Part shown: piece after piece, positions 60,154 through 64,000 of the stretch
How positions within the stretch are numbered: the stretch's first letter is position 1
Layout: each line of letters begins with the position of its first letter
Source: UBA668 sp039796575
GTDB lineage: Bacteria; Actinomycetota; Acidimicrobiia; Acidimicrobiales; Ilumatobacteraceae
Direction of reading: 5' to 3'
Assembly (NCBI GenBank): GCA_039796575.1
Contig: JBDKJP010000046.1
Location: 1-64,000, forward strand
Length of the DNA: 64,000 bases
Translations under genes and position numbers: made by a program
Notes under the pieces: generated by a model
Seen by the model: only the letters and a program-made list of their open reading frames with translations
Told to the model about the DNA's origin: nothing
Database searches by the model: none

Positions 60154-60180
60154 GTTGTGAAATTTTCGCTATGTTTTCAC
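60154..60180. promoter_or_regulatory. Shared regulatory motif, copy 2
   Basis: GTTGTGAAATTTTCGC (60154-60169) followed by a mirror half-site, giving GTGAAA-N12-TTTCAC (60157-60180). A TATGTT -10 candidate (60170-60175) lies within it, so a bound protein would block the promoter of the FAD dehydrogenase gene at 60210. Confidence 0.6.
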
Positions 60181-60209
60181 GAGCCCATCGGCGCACCACA
60201 GGGGGAACC

Positions 60210-62648
60210 ATGAACGAGCAGGCTCGGATCGTCGTCATCGGCGGCGGCATCGCAGGCGTGAGCACCGCGTACCACCTCGCGCTCATGGGCTGCACCGACG
60301 TGCTGCTGCTCGAACGCGACGAGCTCACCTCCGGCTCCACCTGGCACGCAGCGGGCAACGTGCCCACCTACTCCACGTCGTGGAGCGCCATGAAGGCCCA
60401 GAGCTACACCGCGCAGCTGTACCGCGAGCTCGCCGCCGACCCTGAGTTCTCCATCAACTACCACGTCACCGGCTCGGTGCGTCTGGCCCACAGCGAGGAG
60501 CGTCTGGCCGAGTTCCGCCACGTCACCTCGATGGCCAACGCGCAGGGCATGGGCTACGACATGCTCACGCCGGCGCAGCTGAAGGAGATCTACCCGCTCG
60601 TCGAGACGCACGATCTCGTCGGTGCGCTGTGGGACCCGCTCGACGGCGACATCGACCCGTCGCAGGCCACGCAGGCGCTGGCCACGCGCACCCGCGCGAT
60701 GGGCGGCCGCATCCGCCGCTACGAACGTGTCGTCGCGCTGGTGCAGCACGCCAACCACCACTGGACCGTCACGAGCCGCACGAAGGACGGCGCCGAGCAC
60801 GTCATCGACTGCGAGATCGTGGTCAACGCCGCCGGCTACCGCGCCGGCGAGGTGATGGCCCTGCTCGGTCGCCACCACCCCATCGCGCAGATGTCGCACC
60901 AGTACTACGTGACCGACGAGATCGCCGAGCTCGCGGCACGCGAGACCCCGCTGCCGCTGCTGCGCGACCCCGACACGAGCTACTACCTCCGCCAGGAGCG
61001 CAACAGCTACATCCTCGGCCCGTACGAGTGGAAGAGCACGGCGATGTGGCTCGACGGCATCCCCGACGAGTTCGCCAACATGCTGTGGCCGGAAGATCTC
61101 GAGCGCCTCGAACCGCAGATCCTCGACGCCGGCGAACGCGTGCCGGTGCTCGGCGAGGCCGGCATCGCCCGCGTGGTCAACGGCCCCATCCCCTACGCCC
61201 CCGACGGCTACCCGCACCTCGGGCCCGAGCGCGGGCTGCGCAACTTCTTCCACTGCAACACGTTCAGCTTCGGCATCGCCCAGGGTGGCGGCGCCGGCCT
61301 GCTGATGGCGCAGTGGATCCTCGAGGGACGTCCGGGCTTCGACGTGTGGGGCTGGGACCGCCGCCGCTACAAGGAGTACGCCACCACCGAGTACACCATC
61401 GCCAAGGCGCTCGAGTTGTACCAGCACGAGTACGCGATGGGCTTCCCGTTCAAGGAGTGGCCGGCCGGTCGTCCGGGCTGGACCTCGCCGCTGTACGACA
61501 CGCTCGCGGCGAAGGGCGCGCACTTCGGCGCGCGTGGCGGCTGGGAGCGGCCCACGTGGTTCGACCCCACCGGCACCGTGCCCGTCGACGACTACTCGTT
61601 CTTCCGCACCCAGGCGTGGCGCGGCCCCGTGGCCGAGGAGTGCGACGCGGTGCGCAACCGCGTCGGCGTGCTCGACATGCCGGGCTTCACCAAGATCGAG
61701 GTGAAGGGCCCCGGCGCCGCGGCGTACCTCGACCACCTGCTGTGCACGAAGCTGCCCCGCCCCGGCCGCATCACGCTGGCCTACGCGCTGCTGCCGGACG
61801 GCAAGATCCTCAGCGAGTTCACCGTCGCGAAGCTCGCCGACGATCACTTCTACCTCGTGGGCGCGGCGGGCGCCGAGTGGCACGACCTCGACGTGCTCGA
61901 GGCGGCGCTGCCCGACGACGGCTCGGTCACGCTCACCAACATCAGCAAGGACTTCGGCTCGCTCGTGGTGGTGGGTCCGCACGCCCGCGACGTGCTCAAG
62001 CAGGTCACGTCCACGCCGCTCGACAACGCGAACTTCCCGTGGCTCAGCGTGCGCGACATCGACACCGCGGTGGGCAGCGTGCACACCCTGCGCGTCGGCT
62101 ACGTGGGTGAGCTCGGCTGGGAGCTGCACGCCGCGAACGACCAACTGATCGCGCTGTACGAGGCCATCTGGGCGGCCGGCGAGCAGTACGGCATCAGCGA
62201 CTTCGGCATCTACGCCGTCGACAGCCTGCGCCTCGACAAGGGCTACCGCGGATGGAAGGGCGACATCGAGATCGGCTTCTCGCCGTTCGACGCGTCGCTC
62301 GACCGGTTCGTCGATCTCAGCAAGCCCGACTTCGTCGGCAAGGACGCGCTCATCGCGGAGCAGTCCGTCGGCTCGGCATGGCGGTTCGTGTCGATGACCC
62401 TCGACGAGCCCGGCGTCGCCGACGCGCCGGCACTGTCGAGCATCTTCGACGGCGACGAGCGCGTCGGTCTGGTCACCTCCGGCGGCTGGAGCTTCACGCT
62501 CGGCCAGAGCATCGCCATCGGCTACGTGCGCCCGCAGTACGAGGCGCCGGGCACGAAGCTCACCGTGCTCGTGCACGGCGAGCGCTGCGCCGCCACCGTC
62601 GGCACCGAACCCCTCTACGACCCCACCAACGCCCGCCTCCGCGCCTGA
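60210..62648 (+). CDS. FAD-dependent DMGDH/sarcosine dehydrogenase-like, GcvT-fused (paralogue)
   Basis: 812 residues, same architecture as the protein at 53891-56377: FAD site VVIGGGIAGVSTAYHLA, covalent-FAD-like STWHAAGN (His46), FAO_M, and C-terminal GcvT (about 425-812; VGYVGELGWELHA, VDSLRLDKGYRGWKGD). Sequence is clearly divergent from its paralogue, so a different N-methyl substrate is expected. AGGGGGAA lies just before the ATG. It shares a 16-bp promoter motif with the first paralogue and is probably under the same regulator. Confidence 0.94.
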   Translation: MNEQARIVVIGGGIAGVSTAYHLALMGCTDVLLLERDELTSGSTWHAAGNVPTYSTSWSAMKAQSYTAQLYRELAADPEFSINYHVTGSVRLAHSEERLAEFRHVTSMANAQGMGYDMLTPAQLKEIYPLVETHDLVGALWDPLDGDIDPSQATQALATRTRAMGGRIRRYERVVALVQHANHHWTVTSRTKDGAEHVIDCEIVVNAAGYRAGEVMALLGRHHPIAQMSHQYYVTDEIAELAARETPLPLLRDPDTSYYLRQERNSYILGPYEWKSTAMWLDGIPDEFANMLWPEDLERLEPQILDAGERVPVLGEAGIARVVNGPIPYAPDGYPHLGPERGLRNFFHCNTFSFGIAQGGGAGLLMAQWILEGRPGFDVWGWDRRRYKEYATTEYTIAKALELYQHEYAMGFPFKEWPAGRPGWTSPLYDTLAAKGAHFGARGGWERPTWFDPTGTVPVDDYSFFRTQAWRGPVAEECDAVRNRVGVLDMPGFTKIEVKGPGAAAYLDHLLCTKLPRPGRITLAYALLPDGKILSEFTVAKLADDHFYLVGAAGAEWHDLDVLEAALPDDGSVTLTNISKDFGSLVVVGPHARDVLKQVTSTPLDNANFPWLSVRDIDTAVGSVHTLRVGYVGELGWELHAANDQLIALYEAIWAAGEQYGISDFGIYAVDSLRLDKGYRGWKGDIEIGFSPFDASLDRFVDLSKPDFVGKDALIAEQSVGSAWRFVSMTLDEPGVADAPALSSIFDGDERVGLVTSGGWSFTLGQSIAIGYVRPQYEAPGTKLTVLVHGERCAATVGTEPLYDPTNARLRA

Positions 62649-62670
62649 CCCGCGAACTTAAGTTCGCGGG
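62649..62670. terminator. 22-bp perfect palindrome between convergent genes
   Basis: CCCGCGAACTT (62649-62659) is followed without a loop by its complement AAGTTCGCGGG. It starts directly after one stop codon and contains the TAA stop of the other gene (62658-62660). A bidirectional terminator is likely. Confidence 0.6.
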
Positions 62671-63197
62671 GAGTGCTGGGAGGACTGGATGGCCTCGATC
62701 ACTTCGCCGGCGCGGACGTCGAGCTCGATCTCGGGCATGGGCAACCACTCGTCACCCTCGATCCGGTAGGGCACGGCCACGGTCGACACACCCGACGGGC
62801 GGATGAGCAGCGCGAACACCGCGCTGCTCTGCTGCCCGTCGGCCTCGAGCACGAAGCTGCCGTCGTGCAGCAGGATGGCCCAGTGGTCGTCGCGCAGCGG
62901 CGGCAGCTTCTGACGGATCAACTCGGTCGCCTGGTCGGTGTTGAGCAGCTCGAACCCGGTGTGCGGCGTCTGCATCGCCATCCACGGCAGCACCCGCGGC
63001 CGACCGGCCTGCACCCCGTCGGCCTTCAGCGCCACGAACGCGTCGAGCCATTCACGACGACGGTCGACCGGGTCGAGGTCGAGGCTCATCAGTCGGCTGA
63101 CGACGCCGTCCTGGATCTGCTGCAGCGACGCGACGAGCGCGTCCTTCTCGGCCGCGAGGTCGTCGAACCCTGCGTCGTCCTTCCACTGCACTGCCAC
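62658..63197 (-). CDS. Hypothetical protein
   Basis: 179-residue soluble protein, not recognised. It begins with a charged helix (DDAGFDDLAAEKDALVASLQQIQDG), continues with a region containing LPWMAMQTPHTGFELLN, and ends in alternating strands (HWAILLHDGSFVLEADGQQ). GTG start with GGGAGG 7 nt upstream. It is upstream-adjacent to lipA in reverse order (lipA is transcribed toward it, 61 nt away) and might be cotranscribed with it. Confidence 0.65.
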   Translation of the reverse strand: MAVQWKDDAGFDDLAAEKDALVASLQQIQDGVVSRLMSLDLDPVDRRREWLDAFVALKADGVQAGRPRVLPWMAMQTPHTGFELLNTDQATELIRQKLPPLRDDHWAILLHDGSFVLEADGQQSSAVFALLIRPSGVSTVAVPYRIEGDEWLPMPEIELDVRAGEVIEAIQSSQHSPRT

Positions 63198-63258
63198 CCG
63201 TACGCCTCCCGATCGATCAGGAGTTCATCGGCACCACGGGCCCTGAGGATGAGCCGCG

Positions 63259-64000
63259 TCAGCGCGAGAGCGAGACGGCCACCGGTGTGGCCACGGCGTC
63301 GGCCGCTTCCTTCGCGTGGTAGCTGCTGCGCGTGAGCGGGCTGGCCTCCACATGGCCGATGCCGAGCTGCTCGCCGAGCTCGGCCCACCGCTCGAACTCC
63401 GCGGGCTCGGCCCACCGCGCCACCGGGAGGTGGTTCGACGTGGGCCGCAGGTACTGGCCGATGGTGACGATGTCGACGCCCACGGACGCGAGGTCGGCGA
63501 GCAGCCCGTCGACCTCGTCGGAGGTCTCGCCGAGGCCGACCATCAGACCCGACTTGATGGTGAGGCCGGCCGCCTTGGCCCGTGCGAGCACCGACAGACT
63601 GCGGGCGTACCCGGCCGACGGCCGCACGGCCCGCTGCAGGCGGGCGACGGTCTCGATGTTGTGGTTGAACACGTCGGGCCGCGCGTCGAACAACAGCTGC
63701 AGCGACGCGTCGTCGCCCTTCGCATCGCTCACGAGCGTCTCGACGGTGGTGCCGGGCCGGGCGTCGCGGATGGCCGCCACACAGGCGGCGACGTGCGCGA
63801 ACCCGCCGTCGGCCAGGTCGTCGCGGGCCACCATGGTGAGCACGGCGTGCTGGAGGTCGCTGAGGGCCACCGCTGCCGCCACGCGCGCCGGTTCGTCGGC
63901 GTCGGCCGGCTGAGGCTTGCGCGTGTCGACGAGGCAGAAGCCGCACGCACGCGTGCACCGCTCGCCGAGCACCATGAAGGTGGCCGTGCCCGCTGCCCAG
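63259..64000 (-). CDS. lipA: Lipoyl synthase, 5' end beyond the window
   Basis: Radical-SAM enzyme inserting sulfur into octanoyl groups of lipoyl domains. The visible 247 codons carry GTATFMVLGERCTRACGFC with the SAM-cluster motif C-x3-C-x2-C, VFNHNIETVARL, and LMVGLGETSDEVDGLL. The frame stays open to the last base, so the N-terminal part with the auxiliary-cluster cysteines lies outside. Lipoylated GcvH would link it to the glycine/one-carbon metabolism suggested by the neighbouring GcvT-fused enzymes. Confidence 0.95.
   Translation of the reverse strand, partial: WAAGTATFMVLGERCTRACGFCLVDTRKPQPADADEPARVAAAVALSDLQHAVLTMVARDDLADGGFAHVAACVAAIRDARPGTTVETLVSDAKGDDASLQLLFDARPDVFNHNIETVARLQRAVRPSAGYARSLSVLARAKAAGLTIKSGLMVGLGETSDEVDGLLADLASVGVDIVTIGQYLRPTSNHLPVARWAEPAEFERWAELGEQLGIGHVEASPLTRSSYHAKEAADAVATPVAVSLSR

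Noticed and set aside
1..64000. tRNA, rRNA, phage or transposase genes
   Set aside because: No cloverleaf, rRNA-like segment, integrase or transposase was seen on either strand by reading; a tRNAscan or covariance search could still find something missed.

Overview
The window is a stretch of chromosome from a high-GC Gram-positive bacterium, most likely an actinomycete-related lineage and plausibly class Acidimicrobiia. Pointers are the strong G/C bias at third codon positions, a protein of the Rv2466c (mycothiol-linked) family, the rimP-nusA-ylxR-infB-rbfA-truB-ribF block beside proS, many short Thr-rich lipoproteins, and wide use of start codons placed 6-8 nt after a TAnnnT hexamer (leaderless transcription). 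The lineage is an inference; no rRNA or tRNA gene, CRISPR array, prophage or insertion sequence is visible. No gene-free stretch exceeds 300 bases.

Layout. 25-7616: ftsK with a GerM-type lipoprotein, two small exported proteins, and the coupled chain winged-helix gene / dapA / rnj. 7677-9447: a ferritin-like diiron protein under a TetR regulator. 9619-12223: a polar amino-acid ABC importer. 12224-13540: a repeat-rich area with three small orphan genes. 13540-19824: UspA, an Lrp regulator, an apparent selenoprotein of the UGSC family, then three exported proteins (DUF1996, beta-helix, cupredoxin) and a membrane protein. 19861-25839: tpx, dapB, an M16 protease, pnp, rpsO. 25996-29550: a NitT/TauT-type ABC importer carrying a chorismate mutase-VOC fusion protein. 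29673-39680: the translation/transcription block, divergent from proS. 39751-48084: MaoC hydratase, SDR, a Tat-exported amidase, a geranylgeranyl-reductase-like flavoprotein, a nitronate monooxygenase-like enzyme, an M20 peptidase and an MFS exporter. 48065-50598: an MttB-family methyltransferase and a divergent LysR regulator. 50599-53264: a second orphan island (small membrane proteins, ECF sigma factor with a membrane partner) bounded by the same repeats seen at 12.3 kb. 53265-62648: two FAD/GcvT demethylating dehydrogenases flanking an FbpABC-type importer, with an XRE-cupin regulator. 62658-64000: a hypothetical gene and the 3' part of lipA.

How it fits together. Housekeeping operons (DNA translocation, lysine/peptidoglycan precursors, RNA decay, translation) alternate with accessory catabolic modules. 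MttB and the two DMGDH/sarcosine-dehydrogenase-like proteins point to use of methylated amines or betaines with methyl groups passed to a folate-type carrier. The most notable items are the UGSC selenoprotein with its in-frame UGA and a SECIS-like hairpin, the dispersed palindromic repeats at the edges of both orphan-gene islands, the chorismate mutase-VOC fusion inside an importer operon, and an identical 16-bp regulatory motif in front of both FAD dehydrogenase genes.
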